In this document: piece by piece, positions 32,725 through 41,930 of the stretch
How positions within the stretch are numbered: position 1 is the first letter of the stretch
How the letters are laid out: every line of letters begins with the position of its first letter
Source: JAYWGN01 sp043778255
GTDB lineage: Bacteria; Bacteroidota; Bacteroidia; Chitinophagales; Chitinophagaceae
Assembly: GCA_043778255.1 (NCBI GenBank)
Contig: JAYWGN010000058.1
Location: 1 to 64,000, forward strand
DNA: 64,000 nt
Reading direction: 5' to 3'
Notes under the pieces: generated by a model
Database searches by the model: none
What the model was told of the DNA's origin: nothing
The model's input: only the letters and a program-made list of their open reading frames with translations
Position numbers and translations under genes: made by a program

Positions 32725-34830
32725 ATGAAATGTTACCCCGAATCGGCTTTTGTACAATTAGAATTTGAAAAAGTAAAAGAGTTATTACTACAAAAATGCC
32801 GCACTAAGATTGCTAAAGATATTGCCTCAACCTTAATAGTACATACTTATAAAGAGTATATAGATGTAGAGTTGCAGCAAACACACGAATACAAAACCCT
32901 ACTACAAACCGGACAGGCATTCCCCAACGATTATATAAACAATATAAGCAAAGAATTAAAGTTACTATCCATTAGTGGTGCTATGCTTGGTGGCGACCAA
33001 TTTATTGAAATAAAAAAACTATGTACCAATACCGAAAATATATACCGTTGGTTTGATGCCGAAAGGCGAACAGCTTGGTATGGCTTGGTAAAGTTGCTTA
33101 ATAATACCTACTACGAAAAACAAATAAAAGATAGTATAAATGAATTGCTTGATGAGTACGGTGTAGTAAAAGATAATGCCACACCTGAGTTGCAAAAAAT
33201 ACGGCAAAGCCTTTACCGTAAACGAACTGAGCTTCGCAAATTATTTGATAAGCTTACAAGCAAAATGCAAAAGCAAGGCATATTGGCCGATATTAATGAA
33301 AGCTTTATGAATGGTCGTAAAGTACTTGCCGTAGTAGCTGAACAAAAACGAATGGTAAAAGGCATTTACCATGGCGAAAGTGATACACGTAAAACAACCT
33401 TTATAGAACCCGAAGAAACAATACAATACAATAACGATATAGCCTCATTTGAAAATGAAGAAAAAAATGAGGTGTATAAAATATTGAAAAAACTTACCGC
33501 AATGTTAGCACACTATGCACCATTGCTACAAACCTACAATAGTATAGCAGGGCAGTATGACTTTATAAGAGCCAAAGCAGCCTTAGCAGTTGATATGCAA
33601 GGCAACTACCCAACCATAGAAAATAAAAGCAAATTACACTTAGTAAAAGCATACCATCCTTTGCTTTATTTGTATAACCTACAAAATAAAAAAACTACCA
33701 TACCCGTAAATATAGAGCTAAATGAAAAAGAACATATATTAGTAATAAGTGGCCCCAATGCAGGTGGCAAAACGGTTACCTTAAAAACCGTGGGACTGCT
33801 ACAAATAATGGTGCAAAGCGGCTTGTTAGTACCTGTAGATCCTACTAGTACATTTGGAATATTTAAGCAAATACTCATACATATTGGCGATACACAAAGT
33901 ATAGAGTTTGAACTAAGTACCTATAGCAGCCATTTAAAAAATATGAAAGCATTTATGGAAAATGCTAATGGACGAACCTTATTTTTTATAGATGAATTAG
34001 GCAGCGGTAGCGACCCCAACCTTGGTGGTGCATTTGCTGAGGTTATAATGGAGGAGTTGGCTAACAAAAGGGCTTATGGCATAGTAACCACACACTACCT
34101 CAACCTTAAAGTAATGGCTGGCAAAGTAAAAGGTATTATAAATGGTGCTATGGCATTTGACGAAAAAAAATTAGAACCTCTCTACAAACTTATTATTGGC
34201 AAACCTGGTAGCAGCTATACATTTAGCATAGCCGAACGTATAGGATTACCACAGCATTTAATTGCTAAGGCTCGTAAACTAAGTAACGACGACCAATTTT
34301 TGCTCGATAAACTGCTCAATAAAACCGAACAAGATTTGCGCAATGTAGAAACAAAAGATGCTGCACTCAAAAAATTATTGCAACAAAACGAACAGCTAAA
34401 AAAGCAATTAGAAACTACCCTAAAACGAGAAACCCACCAACAACAAATTGAACTATTACAACATCAAAATAAAATAAAGGAAGACCAAATAAACTATGCC
34501 AAGGATATGGAACGAAAGCTAAAGCAGCTTACACAAGAGTGGAAAAAAACTGATAATAAAAATGAAATAATACAACAAGCACAGCAACTATTGTTTGGTC
34601 AACAAAAGAAACAACAAACTGAAAAAATTAATAAAAAATTTGCAGCAAAGTTTGAAATAGTAACACAACCTATACTAGTAGGCACTCAGGTACAAATAAA
34701 AACAAACCATCAAGTAGGTATAGTGCAAGAAATAAAAGGAAAAAATGTAATTGTAAAAGTAGGCTTAATGCCTATACAAGTAAAACTTGATAATGTAATA
34801 GCTATAGCCGAAAAAAATAATGAAGTGTAA
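32725..34830 (+). CDS. mutS2: MutS2-family ATPase lacking the C-terminal Smr domain
   Basis: The 701-residue protein has the MutS2 core without a mismatch-recognition domain. Walker A is GPNAGGKTVTLKT (343-355), followed by DTQSIEFELSTYSSHLKNM, the Walker B FFIDELGSGSDPNLGGAFAEVIME and the H-motif TTHYLNLK. A long coiled coil (about 510-620, KLLNKTEQDLRNVE...) follows. The protein ends in a KOW/SH3-like module (VGTQVQIKTNHQVGIVQEIKGKNVIVKVG). The Smr nuclease domain normally present at the end of MutS2 is missing, as in some Bacteroidota. Members act on recombination intermediates or collided ribosomes; which applies here is unknown. Confidence 0.9.
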   Translation: MKCYPESAFVQLEFEKVKELLLQKCRTKIAKDIASTLIVHTYKEYIDVELQQTHEYKTLLQTGQAFPNDYINNISKELKLLSISGAMLGGDQFIEIKKLCTNTENIYRWFDAERRTAWYGLVKLLNNTYYEKQIKDSINELLDEYGVVKDNATPELQKIRQSLYRKRTELRKLFDKLTSKMQKQGILADINESFMNGRKVLAVVAEQKRMVKGIYHGESDTRKTTFIEPEETIQYNNDIASFENEEKNEVYKILKKLTAMLAHYAPLLQTYNSIAGQYDFIRAKAALAVDMQGNYPTIENKSKLHLVKAYHPLLYLYNLQNKKTTIPVNIELNEKEHILVISGPNAGGKTVTLKTVGLLQIMVQSGLLVPVDPTSTFGIFKQILIHIGDTQSIEFELSTYSSHLKNMKAFMENANGRTLFFIDELGSGSDPNLGGAFAEVIMEELANKRAYGIVTTHYLNLKVMAGKVKGIINGAMAFDEKKLEPLYKLIIGKPGSSYTFSIAERIGLPQHLIAKARKLSNDDQFLLDKLLNKTEQDLRNVETKDAALKKLLQQNEQLKKQLETTLKRETHQQQIELLQHQNKIKEDQINYAKDMERKLKQLTQEWKKTDNKNEIIQQAQQLLFGQQKKQQTEKINKKFAAKFEIVTQPILVGTQVQIKTNHQVGIVQEIKGKNVIVKVGLMPIQVKLDNVIAIAEKNNEV

Positions 34831-34839
34831 ATAATACGT

Positions 34840-37608
34840 TTACTCTCCATAAAAATATCGGGTTCTATTCACTTTTAAATCTCTTAATATACCAGCCTTT
34901 GGGTTAAGGGTAATGTTGAACGATTTGAAACCTCCAGCACCCAACGGTACTACATTTATACTTAATTGCCAACAATGCATTTCTCTACTTATGAACATTT
35001 GTAATTGTTGCAATTTATTAGTACGTAAATCGTAAAAGCCATTACCACCTACTTTCCATTTGGGTGTAAGGGCAAAGTTGCCATTAAAGTTTACATTGGC
35101 ATCAAATTGTTTTTTAAAGCTATAATCGGGTTGCAGTATAGTACTTAGGCTTACAGCAAACGAAAGGCTAACATCCCAAGGTATGGTAAAGTCTACAAAC
35201 TCGGCAGGGTGGCTATTTATATAATCACTCATTCGCAATTGCTCATCGGGTGTCATATCTTCAGTAGCTTGGTTGGTATAATCTTTATTGGTAGTATTTT
35301 TAGCGTTTTTCTTTTTGCCTTTTTCACCACCTCTAAATTGTGTGCTTAATGCCAAGTTAGCCCCTGTTAGTCGTCCTAAGCTTTTGAAACTAAGTTTTCT
35401 ACCTTTCCAAGCATATTTATTTATATCTACACCTTTTGCATTTACTTGGTACGGATTTACATTGCCACCTGCAGTAATATTAAATTTACCTTCGGCTAAC
35501 GAAGTTCTAAAACTTATATTAAATGTACCTAACTTAAAACTATCGGCCAAAAAGTTATACCCACTATTTATACTTAATCCATCAATTAATTTTACTTTTT
35601 TTATGCCAGCTGCTGTACTATCGCCCTTAGTTCTTTTTTTTAATTCCACATTATTATCAATGCCAAAGCTTAACCCACCAAACTCCTGATTGCCAAATGG
35701 GGAGTATAAGTTACGTTCAAACACACTCAAATCAACCAACGTATTAAGTGTATCAACTTTTATTCTTTGGTAATACTTTTTATTGGTATTTGGTGTATAG
35801 TTTATGGCTACACTTGGTCGCATTATATGCCTTATTGCCTCTACACCATAGCCTTTTTTATTTTTTATGTTAAATGTGCCATACACAGCACTAGCGGCAC
35901 TTATACTAAAGCCTACTTGCCTTGCTTCATAAAATCCTTTTTCAATAGTAGTGTCTACCTTTTTTAATGTTTCGTTCCACTGGCGTAATATTTTTAAGCC
36001 GTAGGTACGTTCTTGGTAGGTAATGCCAGGGCTTATTTGCACTGGCCCAAGTGAGGGTAATGTAACTGTAAGTGGTATATTGTGGTCGGCACCCCACTGA
36101 AAAGTATCTTTTATTGCTTTTAGTATAGCAGCAATGGGTTGGTTGTCTCTAAAGGTCATTTGGGTACGTAAGTTACCTTGGTAGCCTATTCCTATTTTTT
36201 CATACCATTTTTGTTCACCTAAGTTATTTACATTTTTAAATGGGTATTGGGTTTGTACAGCAAAGCTAACTTCGGGTAAGTTTAACTGCATGGTATTGTC
36301 AGTAGTATTTTGGCTATGGTTGGCACTTATAGTAATGTTATAAGGCTTATCCTGCCAGGTTTTGCTGTAAGTAATACTAGAGTTTAAGCGGTTATTAGAA
36401 CGTCGGTTTACATTAGCTAAGTTAAACAAATTGTAACTGCTTTTTGCCACATTTACATTGGCATTAAAGTTAACACCTGGCCTTGCTTTTGTATCGCTAC
36501 TATGGCTCCAACTTACAGCAAAGCTATTGTTTTTTGTAAAGTCAGCATCACCTTTAAAGTTACGTTGTACTTTTTGAAAGCTTAAGTTTATAGCACCATT
36601 GTACTTATACCGTTTGCGGTAAGTTGGGCTTATATTGGCACTCCAACTACCATAGCTGTATATATTAGTTCTCATTATAATATCCCAATATTCGCCAAAT
36701 GTAAGGTAATAACCTAAGCCTTCTAAGCCTACACCTTGCTCCTCGTTGGTAGTAAACTGTGGTGGTAGCAAACCACCGTGTCGGCCCTTTTGCATAGGGT
36801 ATATACCAAAGGGAATGCCCACTGGCAATGGCACACCTTCAAACTCGGGGTAAGCCAAATTAGACACCGCCAACTTGCCAGATATTACTTTTAATTTTTT
36901 TGTATGAAAACAAAAATGGGGTTCATCCAAATTGCAAGTAGTAAACCTATTGTTATAACCATAAAAAGATTTTCTATCGCCAAGCAATTTTGTTTTTTCA
37001 CTTTGGAAATACAATTCATCGTTTTTAGTACGGCTATTGTACGACACTGCTTTGCTTGTTTTGGTATTAAACCTAATGCTATCGGCTGTTATATTTTGGT
37101 CAGCCATTTGCATAGTTATTTGGGTAGCTATTTTGCCAGTACTATCTTTTTCGCCTATGGCGGTTACTATATTATTTTCATTATCAAGTTCTATAAAGTC
37201 GGCATCAATATTATTATCAGTATAGGTAGTAGTAGCCTTACCATATAGTACAAACTTTTTTGTTTTTACAAAGTAAATGGCTGAGTCCACAGCCTTACGT
37301 ACTATGGTACTTTCCAAACTGTCCTTACTAAATTTTATATTTATAGTATCAATGGTAGTTACAATACTATCATTTTTATTAGGGTATTTTTTTGCATCAA
37401 ATTCAGCAATTTGTGCTTGAGTAGGCTTTAGTATATTTGGCTTTGTTGGCGGTAGGGTATCGTTAGTATTTTTTTGGGTAAAAATAGAAAACTCGTTTGT
37501 AAGTATAGCATTAGTATGGGCAAAAACATTTACGTTAACAAAAATACAAAATGTAATAACCACTGTTATAACTGTATTTTTTTTTGTATTTTTACCAATA
37601 TGTAACAT
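34840..37608 (-). CDS. lptD: LptD-like LPS-assembly outer-membrane protein
   Basis: This 922-residue protein has a signal peptide (VITVVITFCIFVNVNVFA), a proline-rich linker and an OstA/LptA-like N-terminal domain (KFVLYGKATTTYTDNNIDADFIELDNENNIVTAIGEKDSTGK). A large LptD-type beta-barrel follows, with GIPFGIYPMQKGRHGGLLPPQFTTNEEQGVGLEGLGYYLTFGEYWD. The domain order and length match the Bacteroidota LptD form, which inserts LPS into the outer membrane with an LptE partner (not in the window). It is divergent from the amidase gene and convergent with mutS2. Confidence 0.9.
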   Translation of the reverse strand: MLHIGKNTKKNTVITVVITFCIFVNVNVFAHTNAILTNEFSIFTQKNTNDTLPPTKPNILKPTQAQIAEFDAKKYPNKNDSIVTTIDTINIKFSKDSLESTIVRKAVDSAIYFVKTKKFVLYGKATTTYTDNNIDADFIELDNENNIVTAIGEKDSTGKIATQITMQMADQNITADSIRFNTKTSKAVSYNSRTKNDELYFQSEKTKLLGDRKSFYGYNNRFTTCNLDEPHFCFHTKKLKVISGKLAVSNLAYPEFEGVPLPVGIPFGIYPMQKGRHGGLLPPQFTTNEEQGVGLEGLGYYLTFGEYWDIIMRTNIYSYGSWSANISPTYRKRYKYNGAINLSFQKVQRNFKGDADFTKNNSFAVSWSHSSDTKARPGVNFNANVNVAKSSYNLFNLANVNRRSNNRLNSSITYSKTWQDKPYNITISANHSQNTTDNTMQLNLPEVSFAVQTQYPFKNVNNLGEQKWYEKIGIGYQGNLRTQMTFRDNQPIAAILKAIKDTFQWGADHNIPLTVTLPSLGPVQISPGITYQERTYGLKILRQWNETLKKVDTTIEKGFYEARQVGFSISAASAVYGTFNIKNKKGYGVEAIRHIMRPSVAINYTPNTNKKYYQRIKVDTLNTLVDLSVFERNLYSPFGNQEFGGLSFGIDNNVELKKRTKGDSTAAGIKKVKLIDGLSINSGYNFLADSFKLGTFNISFRTSLAEGKFNITAGGNVNPYQVNAKGVDINKYAWKGRKLSFKSLGRLTGANLALSTQFRGGEKGKKKNAKNTTNKDYTNQATEDMTPDEQLRMSDYINSHPAEFVDFTIPWDVSLSFAVSLSTILQPDYSFKKQFDANVNFNGNFALTPKWKVGGNGFYDLRTNKLQQLQMFISREMHCWQLSINVVPLGAGGFKSFNITLNPKAGILRDLKVNRTRYFYGE

Positions 37609-37617
37609 AACGTTTTA

Positions 37618-37625
37618 CAAAAATA
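37618..37625 (-). promoter_or_regulatory. Bacteroidota -7 element (TATTTTTG) upstream of lptD
   Basis: TATTTTTG on the minus strand ends only 9 bases before the ATG, so the mRNA would have a very short leader. Confidence 0.45.
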
Positions 37626-37684
37626 GTTGTAAAACCGCTAATAAAATGTGAAGATTATCATTTCAAATAAAAAAATAAAAAACG

Positions 37685-38728
37685 ATGTTTAAAAAAGTAT
37701 TTGCCAGTACAGGAATATTATTTATTTGCACCACCTTATTTTCATTTATACAAAAAAAATATAGTAACCTACCCAAAACCATAAAAACTATAATACTTGA
37801 TGCTGGCCACGGTGGGCACGACTCAGGTGCCGAGGGTTGGAATGGTAGTTACGAAAAAGATATTTGCCTGGCAGTAGCCTTAAAAGCCGAAAAAGAAATT
37901 AAAAAAATATTGCCCGATGTAAAAATATTGCAAACCCGTACCGACGATAATTTTGTAGACCTAAGGCGACGAGCCGACTTTGCTAATGAAAATAAAGGCG
38001 ACCTTTTTGTAGCTATACATTGCAATAGTGTAGATGGTTATGTAATGGAAAGAGAAGTGGTGGACAGTACCGACAAAACTATAATTAAAAAAAATGAATT
38101 AGGTGGCAAAGATACTATTACCGAAAGAGTAGCAGTGTACAAAAATGTAAAGCACCCTAAAGATGCACAGGGTATGGAAACTTATGTGTGGAATATGAAA
38201 AATAATTTTATTAAAAAAAATGCATTGAAAAAAAGTATTGATGAAATAGAAAATGCACAAATATTGTTAGACAGTAACTATAAAGAAAAATATGGTGGCG
38301 GTGCTGATATTAATTCGGCAGAGTTTACAGCAAAGGCAAGTTTACGTACCAAAAAATATTTTTTGCGAAGCCAAAAATTAGCCGAAATAGTACAAGAACA
38401 AGGTATGGCAGCTGGGCGTAATAACCGAAAAGTAAAGCAACGTGGTGTAGGTATATGGGTGTTACAAGCTACTAATATGCCCTCAATACTTATAGAAACA
38501 GGCTACATAAGCCACCCCGACGAAGAGGCCTATTTATTAAGTGCAGAAGGGCAACTTACAATGGCAACCATAATAGCAAAATCAATACAAAAATATAAGG
38601 AAGAGTTAGAGGCACCACAAAATTACCTAAATGATACACCGCCACCAACTGAACCAGTTGCCTATATTATATTGCCAAAGTTAGAGGCAGTATTAAATAA
38701 TAAACTATGGGTAATTAATAATGGTTAA
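37685..38728 (+). CDS. N-acetylmuramoyl-L-alanine amidase (AmiC-type)
   Basis: The 347-residue Amidase_3 enzyme cleaves the amide bond between MurNAc and the peptide stem. Zinc ligands are in ILDAGHGGHDSGAEG (His), SYEKDICLAVA (Glu), and VAIHCNS (His), with the catalytic Glu in PSILIETGYISHPDEE. An N-terminal hydrophobic segment (STGILFICTTLFSFI) suggests export or membrane anchoring. A long insert (about 115-210) sits between the second and third zinc-binding regions. It overlaps the VOC gene by one base (TAATG), implying translational coupling. Confidence 0.92.
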   Translation: MFKKVFASTGILFICTTLFSFIQKKYSNLPKTIKTIILDAGHGGHDSGAEGWNGSYEKDICLAVALKAEKEIKKILPDVKILQTRTDDNFVDLRRRADFANENKGDLFVAIHCNSVDGYVMEREVVDSTDKTIIKKNELGGKDTITERVAVYKNVKHPKDAQGMETYVWNMKNNFIKKNALKKSIDEIENAQILLDSNYKEKYGGGADINSAEFTAKASLRTKKYFLRSQKLAEIVQEQGMAAGRNNRKVKQRGVGIWVLQATNMPSILIETGYISHPDEEAYLLSAEGQLTMATIIAKSIQKYKEELEAPQNYLNDTPPPTEPVAYIILPKLEAVLNNKLWVINNG

Positions 38729-39228
38729 TGTATTTTTCTTTTAGCAAAACTTATAATGTGAAAAATAAAATATTTTTTCTATTGCTTATAGCCATATTTT
38801 TTTTAGGCTTTACCTTTAAAGCTATTACTACTAATAACAACAACAACAATTCTAAAAAAGTTACTGGAATTGGTGGGGTATTTTTTAAATGCAAAAACCC
38901 CAAAAAAATAACGGAGTGGTATCAAAAACATTTGGGCTTACAAACTAACCCTTATGGTGCTACATTTGAATGGTATGAGGGTACAGATAGTACCAAAAAA
39001 GCACAAACACAATGGTCACCATTTAGCGAAAAAACAAAATATTTTGAGCCATCAACAAAAGACTTTATGATAAACTATAGAGTACAAAACTTGGGGCAGC
39101 TTGTAGCAGAACTTAAAGCAGCAAACGTAACCATATTAGATAAAATGGAAATTGTTAGCTATGGTAAATTTATACATATACTTGATGTTGAGGGTAACAA
39201 AGTACAGTTGTGGGAGCCGTTATATTAG
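38728..39228 (+). CDS. VOC (glyoxalase-like) protein with N-terminal membrane/signal segment
   Basis: The C-terminal 120 residues form one VOC module: VTGIGGVFFKCKNPKKITEWYQKHLGLQ, WSPF, FMINYRVQNLGQLVAELKAANVTIL and FIHILDVEGNKVQLWEP, where the last Glu is a likely metal ligand. The N-terminus carries a hydrophobic stretch (KIFFLLLIAIFFLGFTFKA) and an Asn run (NNNNNN), which is unusual because VOC proteins are normally cytoplasmic. A GTG at 38758 would give a cleaner signal peptide than the ATG overlapping the amidase stop. Function unknown. Confidence 0.78.
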   Translation: MYFSFSKTYNVKNKIFFLLLIAIFFLGFTFKAITTNNNNNNSKKVTGIGGVFFKCKNPKKITEWYQKHLGLQTNPYGATFEWYEGTDSTKKAQTQWSPFSEKTKYFEPSTKDFMINYRVQNLGQLVAELKAANVTILDKMEIVSYGKFIHILDVEGNKVQLWEPLY

Positions 39229-39249
39229 TATAATACCACTTACCATCTT

Positions 39250-41172
39250 TTACAAATTCACTATTAAAACGGGTATTTTTAATTGATGCCTTACAGTGTT
39301 TACCGTTTCGCCAAACCAAATATCTTTTAGGCCCTTGTGGCCGTGGCTACCTAATATAAGCATATCGGCATTGGCATTTTTAGTTAATCGTACTATTTCA
39401 TTTTGTCGGTTGCGGTAGCCAAGTTCGCCTTTGGTAGAGTAGCCTTTAAGGGTAAGTTGTTGTACATATAAAGCTAGTTGTTCTTTATCTTTTTGGGTTT
39501 CAAAATCTTGTGATTGGCTACCCAATATTTTGGCACTTGCACTTTCTACAATATGTACCAAAGTATAAGTAGTGGCTGTATTGCCCTGCCCAAGGGCATA
39601 GGTTATAAGTTTTGCATCGTTGGTAGTAAAGTCTAATGCTATTACAATGTTATTATAAGTTGGTATTGTTTGTAATTGTAAGGTGGCTACTTTGGGATGT
39701 AACCTTATACTATTTTTCTGTTTTGTTTTGGTATATAGTGGGTATAACAAAGTAATTAACAGTAATATACCAAAGCCTATGGCAGCTAATAAAAGTAATG
39801 TAATTTGCCACCAAGTACCAGTACTAAATATGCTAACACTACTTTCGGCTAACATTTTTATATTTAAAAAAATAAGTACAGTAGCAACCAACCACGATAA
39901 TAATTTGGCAAAAAAACCAATGGCAAACTTACCCATAGTAGCCTTATCGCTTACAAATAATATGAGTGGTATTATAGCAAAGCCCAATTGCATACTCAGT
40001 ACCACTTGGCTTAATACTAGTAAAGCATCTACTTGGTGTTCGCCACTAATTAATATAACCAAAAATGCTGGAACAATGGCTAGTAGCCTCGTTATTAGTC
40101 GCCTTACTATTGGGTTTATACGTAGGTTAAGGTAACCTTCCATTATTATTTGCCCGGCAAGTGTACCTGTAATAGTGCTACTTTGCCCAGCAGCAATTAA
40201 TGCAATGGCAAAAAATTTGGCGGTTATACTACTGTTCAATATTTGGGGCAATAATTCATGTGCTTGTTTAAGTTCGGCAACGTCAGTTCTGTTATTTACA
40301 AAAAATACTGTGGCCGCTAATATGAGTATGGCAGCATTTACAAAAAATGCAATATTTAGTGCCACCGCACTGTCAATAAAATTATATTTTATGGCTTGTT
40401 TTATACTAGCATCATCTTTTTTAATTTTTCTTGTTTGTACTAAAGCACTGTGTAGGTATAGGTTGTGTGGCATTACAGTAGCACCTATAATACCAATAGC
40501 AAGGTACAGAGCAGTTTCTTTGGGTAAGGCACCCAATATACCTTTTTGGGCATACAAATCTTTGGCATTAGGTAAGCTTGGTATTAAGCCTTTTACCACT
40601 TCGCTTAGTTGTGGGCTAGCTATTATTATGTTAAATAAAAAGCATAAGGCTATTACGGCCACTAACCCAATTATAAAAGCCTCCATTTTTCGAACCCCTA
40701 ACTTTTGCAAATACAATAATAAAAAAGTATCGAGTACGGTAATGCTTACACCCCAAATTAAGGGCAAACCTGTAAGTAAATAAATGCCAATTGCCATGCC
40801 TAATACTTCGGCAAGGTCACAGGCTGCTATGGCTATTTCGGCTAATAAGTACAGTATAAAATTTACAGTTTTTGGGTACATTTCTCTATTGGCTTGTGCC
40901 AAATCTCTACCACGTACTATGCCTAACCTAGCACTATGGCTTTGTAATAGTAATGCCATTAAGTTACTCATTAGCAATACCCAAAGTAAGGCGTAGCCAT
41001 ACTTAGAGCCACCTGCAAGGTCGGTAGCCCAATTGCCCGGATCCATATACCCTACACTTATGAGGTAGGCAGGCCCAAAAAAACCTAAGAACCGTTTCCA
41101 TTTATTACCTGTATTATTAACGGTAACGGATTCGTGTATTTCGCTAAGGCTTGTATTGTTTTCAATTTGCAT
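39250..41172 (-). CDS. mntH: Nramp manganese/iron transporter fused to a universal-stress (UspA) domain
   Basis: Residues 25-480 are an Nramp proton-coupled divalent-metal importer. The metal-site motif DPGN is at 44-47 in GYMDPGNWATDLAGGSKYGY and MPH at 234-236 in GATVMPHNLYLHSALVQTR, the pattern of Mn2+/Fe2+ transporters. AAGQSSTITGTLAGQIIMEGYL follows. Residues 505-640 form a UspA domain (YNNIVIALDFTTNDAKLI...ADMLILGSHGHKGLKDIWFGETVNTVRHQLKIPVLIV) with the G-x2-G-x9-G nucleotide loop. Nramp-UspA fusions are known in Bacteroidota. It follows the DtxR gene by 24 bases, so metal control is expected. Confidence 0.95.
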   Translation of the reverse strand: MQIENNTSLSEIHESVTVNNTGNKWKRFLGFFGPAYLISVGYMDPGNWATDLAGGSKYGYALLWVLLMSNLMALLLQSHSARLGIVRGRDLAQANREMYPKTVNFILYLLAEIAIAACDLAEVLGMAIGIYLLTGLPLIWGVSITVLDTFLLLYLQKLGVRKMEAFIIGLVAVIALCFLFNIIIASPQLSEVVKGLIPSLPNAKDLYAQKGILGALPKETALYLAIGIIGATVMPHNLYLHSALVQTRKIKKDDASIKQAIKYNFIDSAVALNIAFFVNAAILILAATVFFVNNRTDVAELKQAHELLPQILNSSITAKFFAIALIAAGQSSTITGTLAGQIIMEGYLNLRINPIVRRLITRLLAIVPAFLVILISGEHQVDALLVLSQVVLSMQLGFAIIPLILFVSDKATMGKFAIGFFAKLLSWLVATVLIFLNIKMLAESSVSIFSTGTWWQITLLLLAAIGFGILLLITLLYPLYTKTKQKNSIRLHPKVATLQLQTIPTYNNIVIALDFTTNDAKLITYALGQGNTATTYTLVHIVESASAKILGSQSQDFETQKDKEQLALYVQQLTLKGYSTKGELGYRNRQNEIVRLTKNANADMLILGSHGHKGLKDIWFGETVNTVRHQLKIPVLIVNL

Positions 41173-41196
41173 TGTAGTGTAATAGTTTTTAATAAT

Positions 41197-41898
41197 TTAA
41201 CATTGTCCTTTTGGGCATTTTTTTCCTAATTCACATTTTTCGCATACCACATATATATTTTGTGCAAACCGTTGGCTTACTGTATTGGGTTTGCCATTTA
41301 CACTAATGTCCACCATACCATCGTAATTGTTAGTACCCAATACGGTTATATAGTTATTAATGCCCAAGCCCATTTTTACAACGTATTGTAAAAAACTAAC
41401 GGTGTTATCTTTTACAGCTACCATTTTGCAACTTTCGTTAGTTTGTACATTGGCAAGGGTACGTTTATAGGTAGTTTTAAATTCGCCATTGGCTGTTGGT
41501 ATTATATCGCCATGAGGGTCGTACTCTGGGTAGTGTAAATATTTATCTAATTTGTCAATCAATTTTTGCGACTGTATATGTTCCAGCTGTTCGGCTACTT
41601 CGTGTACTTCGTCCCATGTAAAGTCTAATTTTTTGTATAAAAAAGTTTCCCAAAGTCTATGTTTTCGTAATATATCAGTGGCTAATTTTTTGGCAGGTTT
41701 AGTAAGTGTTATTTTTCCATATTTTTCATAAGTTACTAGTTTTTTTTCCTTTAATTTTTTAAGCATGTCATTTGCAGTAGCAGGTTTTACGGCTAAGTGT
41801 GTGGCTAACTCGTTAGTGCCTACACCTAATTTATTGGCCTGTAATAGTTGTATTTGCAGTAAGGCTTTTAAGTAATTTTCCTCAGTATATGATAACAT
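41197..41898 (-). CDS. mntR: DtxR/MntR-family metal-dependent repressor with Cys-rich tail
   Basis: The 233-residue regulator begins MLSYTEENYLKALLQIQ with the winged helix (GTNELATHLAVKPATANDMLKKLKEKKLVTYEKYGKITLT). A dimerisation/metal domain follows (RKHRLWETFLYKKLDFTWDEVHEVAEQLEHI...KYLHYPEYDPHGD), and then a FeoA/SH3-like domain. The last 15 residues carry C219, C222, C228 and C233 (CEKCELGKKCPKGQC), an unusual metal-binding-like tail. It is the first gene of an operon with mntH. The symbol mntR follows context; iron sensing (IdeR-like) is equally possible. Confidence 0.92.
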   Translation of the reverse strand: MLSYTEENYLKALLQIQLLQANKLGVGTNELATHLAVKPATANDMLKKLKEKKLVTYEKYGKITLTKPAKKLATDILRKHRLWETFLYKKLDFTWDEVHEVAEQLEHIQSQKLIDKLDKYLHYPEYDPHGDIIPTANGEFKTTYKRTLANVQTNESCKMVAVKDNTVSFLQYVVKMGLGINNYITVLGTNNYDGMVDISVNGKPNTVSQRFAQNIYVVCEKCELGKKCPKGQC

Positions 41899-41902
41899 AG
41901 TG

Positions 41903-41910
41903 CAAATATA
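41903..41910 (-). promoter_or_regulatory. -7 element (TATATTTG) four bases from the mntR start codon
   Basis: TATATTTG on the minus strand ends four bases before the ATG at 41898, so transcription would begin at or about the start codon (possible leaderless mRNA). The start is fixed by the conserved MLSYTEENYLKAL. Confidence 0.45.
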
Positions 41911-41930
41911 CTATAAATATTCAAACATTA

